DNA of 64,000 nucleotides from Arthrobacter sp. KBS0702 (GCF_005937985.2 NZ_CP042172.1:2046001-2110000); one strand, 5' to 3'; shown: positions 1 to 8,899, counted from the first letter of the stretch. The notes: generated by a model from the letters alone, not told the origin. Numbers and translations: made by a program.

Positions 1-432
1 CCCCCGCCGCCTCAGCGGGTAGTGGAACCAGGCTGAAACCGATGATTGCGATAATCAGGACTAAACGGGCAGTGAACGGTCCACGCATGAATTCCCCACA
101 ATTCTTCGTTGAATCGGATCACCCATTTCGACCTGGCGTCGAGCCGCGCGGTCACGGTTCAGATGTAGTCCAGGTCCTGGGTGTGCCGGGCTGCGTTTTT
201 GAAGACCTAGGTGAATTCCAAGGTCGACGATGGCTTCGGGAGGTGGAGCGGGAAGACCGGGGTAACCGCCCCGGGAGCCCTCATCCTAACGAGCCCCGAG
301 ACGCAACTTCCTCAGTGGCGCGTACCTGTTAACCCCCGCACCATACGCGTTAATGCGGTTGCCTTACTTATCGCCTGCTTGCTCGACATATGGCTAGGCG
401 CCGCGAGGCATCCCGTGGGCTATCGTGGTGCC
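1..432. other. No recognisable gene
   Basis: I find no convincing coding region here. The open frames crossing this stretch have no recognisable motif and no ribosome-binding site, and the longest one only continues into the VOC gene that starts at 433. The segment may hold the promoter of that gene or degraded sequence from a gene left of the window. Confidence 0.4.
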
Positions 433-810
433 ATGCCGAGCCAGCTAGCTACAGTTGCCATCGACGCGATCAATCCACAGGTGGTGGCCGACTTCTGGTG
501 CGCCGTCCTCGGCTGGCATGTCCTCGAAGCGGACACTGGCATCATCAGCATCGGGCCGCGCGACAAGACGCACCCTTCCATCGATGTGATCGCGGTCCCT
601 GAGCGCAAAACTGTCAAGAACCGGCTGCACTTCGACCTGCGCGCCGACGGCGTGACGACTGCCGAGGAGCTCGGGCGGCTGCTGGCCCTCGGGGCAAGGC
701 GCAAGGACGTGGGCCAAGGCCCGGACGTCAGCTGGGTGGTACTGGCTGATCCCGAGGGCAACGAGTTCTGCCTGCTGTCCCGCTCCGTCCAGGACGTGGA
801 CCAAGACTAG
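433..810 (+). CDS. VOC superfamily (glyoxalase-like) protein
   Basis: This encodes 125 residues, a typical length for a single glyoxalase-like VOC subunit. The visible pattern is an N-terminal strand and helix (NPQVVADFWCAVLGW), a central HFDLR strand and a C-terminal DPEGNEFCLL strand, as in the bleomycin-resistance/glyoxalase fold. Such proteins bind a divalent metal and act on small molecules, or sequester a toxin, as dimers in the cytoplasm. The substrate cannot be read. The ATG at 433 was chosen because the fold starts there; the frame is open further upstream but that part has no VOC features. The downstream dehydrogenase begins 10 bases after the stop, so the two are probably co-transcribed. 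Confidence 0.75.
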   Translation: MPSQLATVAIDAINPQVVADFWCAVLGWHVLEADTGIISIGPRDKTHPSIDVIAVPERKTVKNRLHFDLRADGVTTAEELGRLLALGARRKDVGQGPDVSWVVLADPEGNEFCLLSRSVQDVDQD

Positions 811-820
811 GGGGAACTGC

Positions 821-1588
821 GTGACACGCATCTTCATCACCGGCTCCGCCGCTGGGCTGGGGCTCGGCGCCGCTGTGACCTTGCTCGACGAGGGCCACGA
901 CGTCGTCCTTCACGCCCGCACTCCCGAACGGACAAAAGACCTCGGTGCCCTGGCTGCCCGGGCGGCCGGCGTCGTCGTCGGCGATCTCAGCAGCGGAGCG
1001 GAAACCCGTTCACTGGCCAAGCAGGTGAACAGCATCGGCCGCATGGACGCCGTCATCCACAACGCGGGCACCTACCTTGAGCCAACACGTGGTAGCACCC
1101 CCGAGGGGCACGCACGGACGCTGGCAGTGAACACCTTGGCGCCGTACCTGCTCACGGGGCTGATCGAGAGGCCCGACCGCTTGATCTTCCTCAGCAGCGG
1201 CCTGCACCGGAGCGGCGGCGGCCCACTGCAGGACATTGACTGGACCCAGCGGCGCTGGAACGCCGGCCAGGCGTACGCCGAGAGCAAGCTCTACGCCACC
1301 ACGCTCGCCTTCGCGGTCGCGCGCCGCTGGCCCAGCGTGCTGAGCAACGCCGTCGACCCCGGCTGGGTACCCACCAAGATGGGCGGTCCCGGAGCGCCCG
1401 ATGACCTGGAAATGGGGCACCTGACTCAGACCTGGCTGGCCACCAGCTCCGACCCGGCCGCACTCACCAGCGGCGGCTATTGGCACCACCGCACCCTTCG
1501 CAGCCCTGCCGCCGAGGCCCTGGACCCCGGTTTCCAGGACCGGCTCCTGGGTCTGCTCGGGGACCTGACCGGCGTCACCTTGTTCTGA
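821..1588 (+). CDS. Short-chain dehydrogenase/reductase (SDR)
   Basis: A 255-residue classical SDR starting at GTG, with a GGGGGA ribosome-binding site just upstream. The NAD(P)-binding TGSAAGLG motif is near residue 8, the structural HNAG motif is in the middle, and the catalytic Tyr-x-x-x-Lys (YAESK) lies at residues 152-156, with serines upstream in LSSGLH. It probably oxidises or reduces an alcohol/ketone in the cytoplasm; the overall look is of the retinol-dehydrogenase-like subgroup. It is convergent with the 3-hydroxyacyl-CoA dehydrogenase, whose stop codon lies one base away. The substrate is unknown, but the neighbouring monooxygenase suggests ketone or alcohol metabolism. Confidence 0.82.
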   Translation: MTRIFITGSAAGLGLGAAVTLLDEGHDVVLHARTPERTKDLGALAARAAGVVVGDLSSGAETRSLAKQVNSIGRMDAVIHNAGTYLEPTRGSTPEGHARTLAVNTLAPYLLTGLIERPDRLIFLSSGLHRSGGGPLQDIDWTQRRWNAGQAYAESKLYATTLAFAVARRWPSVLSNAVDPGWVPTKMGGPGAPDDLEMGHLTQTWLATSSDPAALTSGGYWHHRTLRSPAAEALDPGFQDRLLGLLGDLTGVTLF

Positions 1589-1589
1589 G

Positions 1590-2447
1590 TCAGTACGTAT
1601 AGAAACCTTCGCCCGTCGCGACGCCGAGCTTGCCCTGGTCGATGTAGTTGTCCTTGAGGTACCGGGCGAACGCCTGCGACCCGACGTCCCTGGACGACGA
1701 CGCAATGTTGTACGCGGTTCCCAGGCCCACGACGTCGAAGATCTGGAACGGTCCGCTCGGCGCTCCGGTGGCGATGCGCCACGTCTTGTCGATCGTTTCC
1801 GGGCTGGCCACGCCCTGCAGCAAGAGGCCGGCGGCCGCGTTCAGGAGCGGGACCAGCAGCGAATTCAGGACGTAGCCGGCCTTCTCCTTCCTGATCTCGA
1901 TCGGCTCCAGCCCGCTGTTTTTCGCGAACTCGACGACGGCGTCGAACGCGGCCGGGTCGGTGTCGGCAGTGCCCATCACCTCGGCGATGTTCTGCGCCCA
2001 GATGTTGTTGGCGTAATGGAGGGCGAGGAAGCGGTCGGCGCGGCCGGTCGATTCCTTGAGGTCGCTGGGCAGCAGCGTCGACGAATTCGTGGCGAAGATG
2101 GTCTTGGCCGGGGCCAGGTCCGCGAGCTTGCGGTAGACCTCCCGCTTAAGTTCGAGCACTTCGGGGACGGCCTCGATCACGAGGTCTGCATCGGCGACGG
2201 CGTCCCCCAGGTCTGCGGTCAGGCGCAGCTTGCCCAGGGCCGCCTCGGCTTTCCCCTCCGCGGCGCCGGCAACCTTCGCTGCGCGGTAGGTGCCGGCAAG
2301 CCGCGCAAAGCGCGCCTCGGCCTTCACGAGGGCGTCGGCGTCAATGTCATAGGCGGTGACGGCGAATCCGTGGAAGGCGGCCTGGTAGGCGATTTGCGAG
2401 CCGAGCACGCCGGTGCCGAGCACTGTCAACGTCTTGATGTGGGGCAT
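1590..2447 (-). CDS. 3-hydroxyacyl-CoA (3-hydroxybutyryl-CoA) dehydrogenase
   Basis: A 285-residue protein, the usual length for the stand-alone enzyme. It has an N-terminal GTGVLGSQIA Rossmann loop, an ATNSSTLLPS segment and the LHYAN segment that carries the catalytic histidine, then the all-helical C-terminal domain. It should oxidise a 3-hydroxyacyl-CoA with NAD+ in fatty-acid or short-chain acyl-CoA breakdown. The ATG at 2447 has an AAAGGAAG site upstream; a longer frame to 2474 lacks one. It lies 26 bases after the TetR gene on the same strand, so the two probably form an operon divergent from the monooxygenase-hydrolase gene. A fragment nearly identical to its C-terminal 17 residues occurs again at 8842-8895. 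Confidence 0.88.
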   Translation of the reverse strand: MPHIKTLTVLGTGVLGSQIAYQAAFHGFAVTAYDIDADALVKAEARFARLAGTYRAAKVAGAAEGKAEAALGKLRLTADLGDAVADADLVIEAVPEVLELKREVYRKLADLAPAKTIFATNSSTLLPSDLKESTGRADRFLALHYANNIWAQNIAEVMGTADTDPAAFDAVVEFAKNSGLEPIEIRKEKAGYVLNSLLVPLLNAAAGLLLQGVASPETIDKTWRIATGAPSGPFQIFDVVGLGTAYNIASSSRDVGSQAFARYLKDNYIDQGKLGVATGEGFYTY

Positions 2448-2473
2448 CTGCGTTCTTCCTTTCGACGCTGGCA

Positions 2474-3106
2474 TTACCGGCGTCCGGGGTTGTCGGTTCC
2501 ATAGATACTGCGGATCCAGATGGTTGATAGCACATCCAGGGCGTGGGATTCTTCGATGGCGGGCGTTTCATGGTTGAGAACCGCTGTGATCACCCGCTCG
2601 TTCATCAGGTTGAGGCTTACCGCCAGGTCCCGCGCGTCGACCCCCTGTGGCGCAGCCCCTCGATCCTGTTCGGACTGGATCACGTCACTCGAGAAGTCGG
2701 CCCAGGACTGCATCGACTTGGACCAAAGCGCACCCACCGCCTCGTTCCGGGCGCGCGCTCCGATGGCCGCGCTGGCGACGCCGCGGTGGGCCACGAACAC
2801 CTCGACGAACATGCCGATGGAGCGCGTCCACGCGCCAGCGGGGTCGCTCGCGAAATCCCGCGGCAGTGCGCCCACCCGGTGTTCCACCTCGGTAATCACT
2901 CGGTCGAGGAGGGCCAGCAGCACTTCGTCTTTGGAGGAGAAGTAGAAATAGAAAGTAGGGCGTGAGATGCCGGCGCCCCGGGCAAGATCCTCGATCGCGA
3001 TCTCGTCGAAAGCCCGCTCGCCGAGGAGCGCCTCGGCGGTGAGCAGAATAGAGTCTTGGCGCTCATCCCCCGAGACCCTTGTGCTGCGTCGTCCTCGCTG
3101 AACCAT
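2474..3106 (-). CDS. TetR family regulator, EthR-like position
   Basis: A 210-residue TetR-type repressor. The N-terminal helix-turn-helix is clear (AIEDLARGAGISRPTFYFYF, about residues 40-60), followed by a ligand-binding helical domain. It is transcribed divergently from a Baeyer-Villiger monooxygenase, the same layout as ethR-ethA of mycobacteria, and the 69-base gap between them carries overlapping inverted repeats. It most likely represses the monooxygenase-hydrolase gene and itself, and is released by a substrate-like ligand; this is inference from layout. The ATG at 3106 has AGGATGGG upstream. Confidence 0.85.
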   Translation of the reverse strand: MVQRGRRSTRVSGDERQDSILLTAEALLGERAFDEIAIEDLARGAGISRPTFYFYFSSKDEVLLALLDRVITEVEHRVGALPRDFASDPAGAWTRSIGMFVEVFVAHRGVASAAIGARARNEAVGALWSKSMQSWADFSSDVIQSEQDRGAAPQGVDARDLAVSLNLMNERVITAVLNHETPAIEESHALDVLSTIWIRSIYGTDNPGRR

Positions 3107-3128
3107 GGGCCCATCCTAGCCCCACGAC

Positions 3129-3153
3129 TCAACACCCTGTTGACTCTCTCAAC
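3129..3153. promoter_or_regulatory. Overlapping inverted repeats, putative TetR operator
   Basis: TCAACA-CCC-TGTTGA (3129-3143) is a perfect inverted repeat. Its right half also pairs with the next element as GTTGA-CTCTC-TCAAC (3139-3153), giving three alternating half sites. It lies between the divergent TetR and monooxygenase genes and overlaps the predicted -35 box of the latter, as expected of a repressor operator. No binding data. Confidence 0.6.
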
Positions 3154-3169
3154 TCCGAGTCGATAGCTT
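3140..3169 (+). promoter_or_regulatory. Predicted promoter, leaderless monooxygenase mRNA
   Basis: A -35-like TTGACT (3140-3145) and a -10-like TAGCTT (3164-3169) are separated by 18 bases. The ATG of the monooxygenase starts 7 bases after the -10 box and no ribosome-binding site is visible, so the transcript may be leaderless, as is common in Actinobacteria. The -35 box sits inside the inverted repeats. Confidence 0.5.
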
Positions 3170-3175
3170 GGTCTC

Positions 3176-5587
3176 ATGAGCGAACACGTGGATGTGTTGA
3201 TTGTCGGCGCCGGGCTAAGCGGCATAGGTTTCGCCAGCCGGCTGAAGCGCGAGCTGCCCGGAAAGACCTTCACGATTCTTGAGTCCCGCGGCGCGGTGGG
3301 TGGCACCTGGGATCTTTTCCGCTATCCGGGCGTCCGCTCCGACAGCGACATGTACACGCTCGGCTACTCCTTCCGGCCCTGGGCCGGCGCCAAGGCCATC
3401 GCCGACGGCGACTCCATCCGCGAGTACATCGAGGCGACTGTTGCCGACGAAGGCCTCGCACCGCAGCTCCGGCTCAATCACCGGGTGATCTCGGCCGAAT
3501 GGTCAAGCGACACCGCACTGTGGACGGTGACGGCAGTCCCGACGTCGGGCGGAGAATACCGGGCTGACGATGCGTCCGGCCCCGGCGAGTCTGTCACGTT
3601 TACCTGTTCGTTCCTGTCCGTCTGCTCCGGTTACTACCGCTACGACGAGGGATTCACCCCGGCCATTGAGGGGGCCGAGACGTTTGCGGGCTCGATCGTC
3701 CACCCGCAGCACTGGCCGGCCGACCTCGAGTACGCGGGCAAGCAGGTGGTGATCATCGGCAGCGGGGCCACCGCCGTGACACTCGTGCCCTCGATGGCAA
3801 AGTCGGCCGCCAAGGTGACGATGCTCCAGCGCTCCCCCACCTACATCGCCCCCGTGCCGTCGCGGGACCACCTGGCCGACCGCCTCCGAGGCAAGCTGCC
3901 GGCGCAACTGGCGTACGACGTCGTGCGCGCCAAGAACATTCTCTTTTCGATGTTCACCTACCAACTCAGCCGACGGCGGCCGGAGACAATGAAGGCAATC
4001 CTCCGGAAGTCGGCCATCGCCAAACTGCCGGACGGCTTTGCGGTCGACACGCACCTGGCGCCGTCCTATGAGCCCTGGGACCAGCGGCTCTGCGCGATCC
4101 CCAATGGCGATCTCTACCGTGCGATCAGTGCCGGCACCGCCGAGATCGTGACAGACACGATCTCGCGGATCACCCCGGACGGGATTGACCTAGCCTCGGG
4201 CGGGTCGATCCCGGCCGACGTCATCGTCACGGCAACGGGACTGAACCTGCTGGTGATTGGCGGCATGACGCTCACCGTTGACGGCGACCCCGTGGACGTC
4301 GGCAAAACGTTGACCTACAAGGGCATGATGCTCGACGGCGTCCCCAACTTTGCGCTCACCGTCGGCTACACCAACGCCTCCTGGACGCTCAAAGCGGACC
4401 TGGTGGCTGGGTACGTCTGCCGGGTGCTGAAGTACCTCGACCGCCGGAACCTGCAGTGGGTGGCACCGGCCGCGCCTGCCGAGGTGGCCCAGGGTGAGCT
4501 GTCCTCCCTGATTGACCTGAAGGCCGGCTACATCTTCCGCGGGGCAGGTCAGCTGCCCCGGCAGGGCGCGGGCTCACCCTGGCGGCTGCACCAGAACTAC
4601 TTCCGCGACTTCGCCCTGCTGCGCGCAGGGCGGCTGACGGACCGGGTCCGTTTCGGCCGGCGGGGCCAACGCGTGCAGCCCGCCGGCGGCACGGCACTCC
4701 GGCCGCGGGACCCGCTGGCATTGCCCGGCGCCGGATACGTCGACGCCGGCGGTGCGCGGCTGCGGTCCCGGAAAACCGGCAACGGGAACCCCGTGCTGCT
4801 CCTGCATGGCATCGGCCAGAGCCTGGAGGACTGGAACGAGCAACACGAGCGACTCTCGGCACGCCACACCGTCATCAGCGTGGACCTGCCCGGCTTCGGC
4901 TATTCCGACCGTGTTCCGGGGCAGGCGACGCTGGCGAAGCTTGCGGGCGTACTCCCGGGCTTCCTCGACGCTCTTGGGGTGCACGAGCCGCTGCCCGTGA
5001 TGGGCAACTCGCTCGGCGGCGCCGTCGCCATGAAGCTAGCTGCGGACCACCCGGACCGCGTCTCGGCCCTGGTCCTTGCCAACAGCGCGGGTTTCGGCAA
5101 GGAGGTCGCACTGGTGCTGCGCCTGCTCGCGGTCAGGCCGCTCGCTGCACTCCTCATGCACCCCGACGAGGCGGCTTCACACCGCACGGTCCAGGCACTC
5201 TTCTATGACAAGGAACTGGTGACCGGTGACCGCGTCGGCCATGCCTTCGCGCTGTCGCAGCGGGCCACACACCGCAAGACACTGCTCGACGTCGCCCGCG
5301 ACCTCGGAACCGTTTCCGGCGTCCGGGCCGAATGGCGGACGGCCCTTATCCAGGCGTTGGCGCAGTCGGCCGTTCCCACGCTTGTGGTGTGGGGAACCCA
5401 CGACCACATCCTCCCCCACAGCCATCTGGCGGCGGCGGTCAAGGCCTTCCCGCACGCCGAGTCGTACGTCTTCTCGAAGACCGGACACATGCCCCAGATC
5501 GAACGGCCCGACGAGTTCGCCGAAGTAGTAGAGGAGTTCCTCGCCCGGGTCCCTGCGGTCCTGTCCGGAAGCGATAGCTCTCGCTAG
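3176..5587 (+). CDS. Baeyer-Villiger monooxygenase fused to alpha/beta-hydrolase
   Basis: An 803-residue two-domain protein. Residues 1 to about 490 are an EthA-type flavin monooxygenase: FAD loop GAGLSG near residue 12, the Baeyer-Villiger fingerprint FAGSIVHPQHWP at 170-181, and a second nucleotide-binding loop GSGATAV. After a linker, residues from about 520 to the end form an alpha/beta-hydrolase with LLLHGIG oxyanion strand, nucleophile Ser612 in GNSLGG, Asp743 and His771. The first domain would convert a ketone to an ester or lactone with NADPH and O2 and the second could hydrolyse that ester, so the fusion may channel the product. EthA-like enzymes alone are about 490 residues. The reading frame is continuous with no sign of a frameshift. 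The specific substrate is unknown. Confidence 0.88.
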   Translation: MSEHVDVLIVGAGLSGIGFASRLKRELPGKTFTILESRGAVGGTWDLFRYPGVRSDSDMYTLGYSFRPWAGAKAIADGDSIREYIEATVADEGLAPQLRLNHRVISAEWSSDTALWTVTAVPTSGGEYRADDASGPGESVTFTCSFLSVCSGYYRYDEGFTPAIEGAETFAGSIVHPQHWPADLEYAGKQVVIIGSGATAVTLVPSMAKSAAKVTMLQRSPTYIAPVPSRDHLADRLRGKLPAQLAYDVVRAKNILFSMFTYQLSRRRPETMKAILRKSAIAKLPDGFAVDTHLAPSYEPWDQRLCAIPNGDLYRAISAGTAEIVTDTISRITPDGIDLASGGSIPADVIVTATGLNLLVIGGMTLTVDGDPVDVGKTLTYKGMMLDGVPNFALTVGYTNASWTLKADLVAGYVCRVLKYLDRRNLQWVAPAAPAEVAQGELSSLIDLKAGYIFRGAGQLPRQGAGSPWRLHQNYFRDFALLRAGRLTDRVRFGRRGQRVQPAGGTALRPRDPLALPGAGYVDAGGARLRSRKTGNGNPVLLLHGIGQSLEDWNEQHERLSARHTVISVDLPGFGYSDRVPGQATLAKLAGVLPGFLDALGVHEPLPVMGNSLGGAVAMKLAADHPDRVSALVLANSAGFGKEVALVLRLLAVRPLAALLMHPDEAASHRTVQALFYDKELVTGDRVGHAFALSQRATHRKTLLDVARDLGTVSGVRAEWRTALIQALAQSAVPTLVVWGTHDHILPHSHLAAAVKAFPHAESYVFSKTGHMPQIERPDEFAEVVEEFLARVPAVLSGSDSSR

Positions 5588-5716
5588 ACCGACGGCCCGC
5601 CCGTCAAGAATTCCCACACAGAAGAAGGCCCCGACACCCCGCCCGCGGGCAATGCTTCCTGACCGGGGCCCGCGTCTGGCCGTCACACGGCCTGCGGCGT
5701 AGTCTGGGCACAGGTT

Positions 5717-7888
5717 TTGAGCGCACTAGCTGGTCAGAAAATGGCGCCGAAGAAACGAATCGGATCTCGTGTGGCCGCGACCCTTTGGAGGGTCCTCGGA
5801 TTCCTCACCGTGAGCGCCCTCAGCGGAGTCCTCGCAGCCAGCCTGGCCATCCCCGGCGTCGCCGCCGCCGGCCTCGCCGTCAGCAGGTCGATTATCTTCT
5901 TCAACAACCTCCCTTCCGAACTCAAGGTGGATCCGCCGTCGCAGGCAACCAAAGTGCTGACCGCGGACGGCAAACCGATCGCCACCTTCTTCGCGGAGAA
6001 CCGTGTAAGGGTGAGGCTGGACCAGATGTCGCCCTACATTAGGGACGCGATTGTCGCCATCGAAGACAGCCGCTTTTTCCAGCACGCCGGCGTCGACCCG
6101 CAAGGTATTCTGCGCGCCGTCGCCTTCGACCTGATCAGCGGCGGCCGGCAAGGCGCCTCCACGCTGACCCAGCAGTACGTCACGAACGTCACCAATGAAT
6201 CGTTGTTGTCCGCGGACAAGACCGATCAGGTCATCCTCAGCGGGCAGAAGAGTATCGGCGATAAGGTGCGCGAGATGAAGGTAGCCATCGAGCTGGAAAA
6301 GCGTTACACCAAGGACCAGATCCTCGAAGGCTATCTCAACATCGTGTTCTTCAACCGGGACGCCTATGGCATCGAGGCCGCGGCACGGCATTTCTTCAGC
6401 ACCACCGCCAAAGACCTCACGCTGCCGCAGGCGGCCCTGCTGGCCGGCCTGGTCAACAGCCCCAGCTTCTACGATCCCGCCACCCATCCGGAAAACTCCC
6501 TCAAGCGCCGCAACCAGGTCCTGGACAAGATGCTGAGCGAGCGGAAGATCTCCCACGCCGAACACGACGCCGCCGTCGCCGTCGGCGTGGACCTGAAGCT
6601 CACAGCCGCGAAACAAGGCTGTGCAGCGGCGGACATCGCGCCGTACTTTTGCGACTACATCGCCCACCTGATCCTCAACAACCCGGCCTACGGCGTCGAT
6701 GCCGCGGATCGGGAGAAGAAGCTGTACCGCGGCGGCCTGACCATTACCACCACGCTGGACAGCAGGCTGCAGGGGGCAGCGCAGGCACAGGTCGATGCTA
6801 CGGCCGGGGCCAACCCGGACAAGTGGGGCGCATCCTTGGTCTCCATCGAACCGGGCACCGGCAGGATCGTTGCCATGGCGCAAAATACCGTTTTTCTCCC
6901 GGAGCCGGGGAAATTTGATACGCAACTGAACTTCAATGTGGATTCCAAGGACGCCAAGGGGAACGACCTCAACGGCGCCGGCGGGTTCCAACCCGGGTCC
7001 ACCATGAAGCCGTTTACCTTTGCGGAGTGGCTCAATGAAGGCAAGTCGATGGTGGCTGTTGTGGACGCTTCCCGGCGGCGCTATCCGCTGGACTTTCCTT
7101 GGAAGTCCAGCTGCGGAAAGGTCCTGGGCGCCTACGACACGGCGCAGGCCGCCCTCGGCGCCGCGGAGGATCTTAAGAACAACGACGAGGGCTACTACCG
7201 CAGGATGCCCGTCAATTACGGGCTCTACAACTCCATCAACACCGCAACCTTCGCTGAAGCCACCCAACTGGACTTCTGCGGCATCCAGAAAATAGTGGAT
7301 GCCGTCGGACTCCACAGCGGCGTGGATAACGCCCCGGTGAACATGCACCAGCTCGGCAACCTGCTCGGGGCCATCGGCGTGGCGCCGCTGCACCTGGCCA
7401 ACGCGTTTGCCACGTTTGCCGCTGACGGCAGGTACTGTGCCCCGATCGCCGTCGCCGCCGTGAAGGATGCAGGGGGTCGGGACCTCCCGGCCCAAGTCAG
7501 CGAATGTCGCAACGCGCTCAAGCCCGAGGTAGCCCGCGGCGTGAATTCGGTGCTCCAGGACGTGCTGAAACGGGGGTCCGGAATCTATATCGAACCCAAG
7601 GTCCAGAACCATGTGCCCGCTGCGGCCAAGACCGGGACTTCCAACACCAACGGCGCCACCTGGGTGGTCGGCTACACCTCCGGGCTGGCGACCGCGTCCT
7701 TCTTCGGGGACACCCTGGCGGGCCAGAAACGGCCGGGCCAAAATGTCACCATCAACGGCAAGTTCTACAAGGCCGTTGACGGATACATGCTCGCCGGTCC
7801 GCAGTGGGCGAATTACATGCTCCAAGTGGCGGGACTCTACCCGGCCGCGCCGTTTCCTCCGCCGCCGGCGTCCATGACCAAGCCCTAA
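5717..7888 (+). CDS. Class A penicillin-binding protein (transglycosylase/transpeptidase)
   Basis: A 723-residue bifunctional peptidoglycan synthase. A cytoplasmic N-terminus is followed by one membrane segment (about residues 22-55), then the glycosyltransferase domain with EDSRFFQHAGVD and GASTLTQQY, and the transpeptidase domain with the three penicillin-binding motifs: STMK, SIN and KTGT. It polymerises and cross-links cell-wall glycan on the outer face of the membrane. The frame starts at TTG 5717, with CACAGG just upstream; an ATG at 5741 is the alternative start. The C-terminal end is short, a few residues of proline-rich sequence, without PASTA domains. It appears to be a single-gene unit. 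Confidence 0.92.
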   Translation: MSALAGQKMAPKKRIGSRVAATLWRVLGFLTVSALSGVLAASLAIPGVAAAGLAVSRSIIFFNNLPSELKVDPPSQATKVLTADGKPIATFFAENRVRVRLDQMSPYIRDAIVAIEDSRFFQHAGVDPQGILRAVAFDLISGGRQGASTLTQQYVTNVTNESLLSADKTDQVILSGQKSIGDKVREMKVAIELEKRYTKDQILEGYLNIVFFNRDAYGIEAAARHFFSTTAKDLTLPQAALLAGLVNSPSFYDPATHPENSLKRRNQVLDKMLSERKISHAEHDAAVAVGVDLKLTAAKQGCAAADIAPYFCDYIAHLILNNPAYGVDAADREKKLYRGGLTITTTLDSRLQGAAQAQVDATAGANPDKWGASLVSIEPGTGRIVAMAQNTVFLPEPGKFDTQLNFNVDSKDAKGNDLNGAGGFQPGSTMKPFTFAEWLNEGKSMVAVVDASRRRYPLDFPWKSSCGKVLGAYDTAQAALGAAEDLKNNDEGYYRRMPVNYGLYNSINTATFAEATQLDFCGIQKIVDAVGLHSGVDNAPVNMHQLGNLLGAIGVAPLHLANAFATFAADGRYCAPIAVAAVKDAGGRDLPAQVSECRNALKPEVARGVNSVLQDVLKRGSGIYIEPKVQNHVPAAAKTGTSNTNGATWVVGYTSGLATASFFGDTLAGQKRPGQNVTINGKFYKAVDGYMLAGPQWANYMLQVAGLYPAAPFPPPPASMTKP

Positions 7889-7962
7889 GCCTCGTTTCCA
7901 CCTCGGCACGGAGTCCGACGACAGCTCTTGCTCTCCGCAGCCGCTGCGCGTATGAGAGAAGC

Positions 7963-8811
7963 ATGAGCTCGCAACGAGACGTCCTCCACGGACGCGTAGC
8001 GGTCGTGACCGGCTCGACACGCGGTCTGGGGTTCGCCATGGCGCGCCTGCTGGGGCACCAGGGGGCGACGGTGGTGCTTGCGTCAAGATCGGACGTCGAC
8101 GTCGCCGCCGCAGTGGCGCGGCTGCGGACGGAAGGGATCGCGGCGTCCGGACGTCGCTGCGACACCGGGGAGCTCGCCGACGTGGAGGCCCTTCGCGACG
8201 AGGCGCTAAGCCGCGGGACGCTCGATATCTGGGTCAACAACGCCGGAGTCTCCGGCGTCTTCGGGCCTACGGCGTCCACGCCGGTCGACGACTTCACGCG
8301 GGTGGTGCGCACGAATATCCTCGGCACGTTCCACGGGTCGAGAGTTGCGTTGCCGGTGTTCCTCGGCCAGGGCCGCGGCGACCTCGTCAACGTCTACGGC
8401 CAAGGCGACCGGGGGCCCGTGCCGCTGCAGAATGCCTACGCGTCGAGCAAGTGCTGGGTCCGGCAGTTCACCCAGACGTTGCGGCTGGAGACCAGAGGCA
8501 CCGGCGTCCGGGTGCATGGCATGAACCCGGGGCTGGTGGTGACGGACCTATTGGGGCACGTCACGTCCCAGCAGGGGTACGACCATCGACTGGGCGCGCT
8601 GCAGGTGGTCGTCGGATTGTGGGGACAGACGCCCGACGACGCCGTGCGCCCCCTCCTCGATCTCGTAACATCGGACACGGCCGAGTTCCGGTATCTGACG
8701 AAGACCACCATGGTGACCCGTGGGGTGCGCAACGTGCTGGCCGGACGGCTCCGCCGGGCCAACCGCATGCCCCTAAGCGTCACGGTCCTGGACACGAACG
8801 GCCGCGGCTGA
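7963..8811 (+). CDS. Short-chain dehydrogenase/reductase, catalytic Ser replaced
   Basis: A 282-residue SDR with TGSTRGLG near residue 17, NNAGVSG, and Tyr-x-x-x-Lys as YASSK. The serine usually found about 13 residues before the tyrosine is not visible: the segment reads VNVYGQGDRG, with Gly at that position and no serine near it. The protein may use another residue, work poorly or have a different chemistry. The C-terminus has an extra 50-residue tail after the Rossmann fold. The ATG at 7963 follows GAGAGAAG; the frame is open upstream but overlaps the end of the PBP gene. Like the first SDR, it is followed on the opposite strand by a 3-hydroxyacyl-CoA dehydrogenase tail, here only a fragment. 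Confidence 0.78.
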   Translation: MSSQRDVLHGRVAVVTGSTRGLGFAMARLLGHQGATVVLASRSDVDVAAAVARLRTEGIAASGRRCDTGELADVEALRDEALSRGTLDIWVNNAGVSGVFGPTASTPVDDFTRVVRTNILGTFHGSRVALPVFLGQGRGDLVNVYGQGDRGPVPLQNAYASSKCWVRQFTQTLRLETRGTGVRVHGMNPGLVVTDLLGHVTSQQGYDHRLGALQVVVGLWGQTPDDAVRPLLDLVTSDTAEFRYLTKTTMVTRGVRNVLAGRLRRANRMPLSVTVLDTNGRG

Positions 8812-8841
8812 CACCTGCGGCAGCTATGGCGCCGGTAAGAC

Positions 8842-8895
8842 TCAGTACCGGTAAAAGCCCTCGCCCGTCGCGACGCCGAGTTTGCCCTTGTCGAT
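8842..8895 (-). pseudogene. C-terminal remnant of a 3-hydroxyacyl-CoA dehydrogenase
   Basis: Read on the minus strand these bases give IDKGKLGVATGEGFYRY followed by a TGA stop. The intact enzyme at 1590-2447 ends IDQGKLGVATGEGFYTY, so 15 of 17 residues match, and the DNA is clearly alike over about 55 bases. Upstream on the minus strand the similarity stops abruptly and there is no gene body. It is a 3' fragment of a lost paralogue. Confidence 0.8.
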
Positions 8896-8899
8896 GCAC

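Noticed and set aside
5627..5670. Possible terminator after the monooxygenase-hydrolase gene
   Set aside because: The 7-base arms have a 30-base loop and no T-tract, too weak to call.
5726..8086. Minus-strand 786-residue frame over the PBP gene
   Set aside because: It is antisense to a gene with all three penicillin-binding motifs and has a shadow-like composition.
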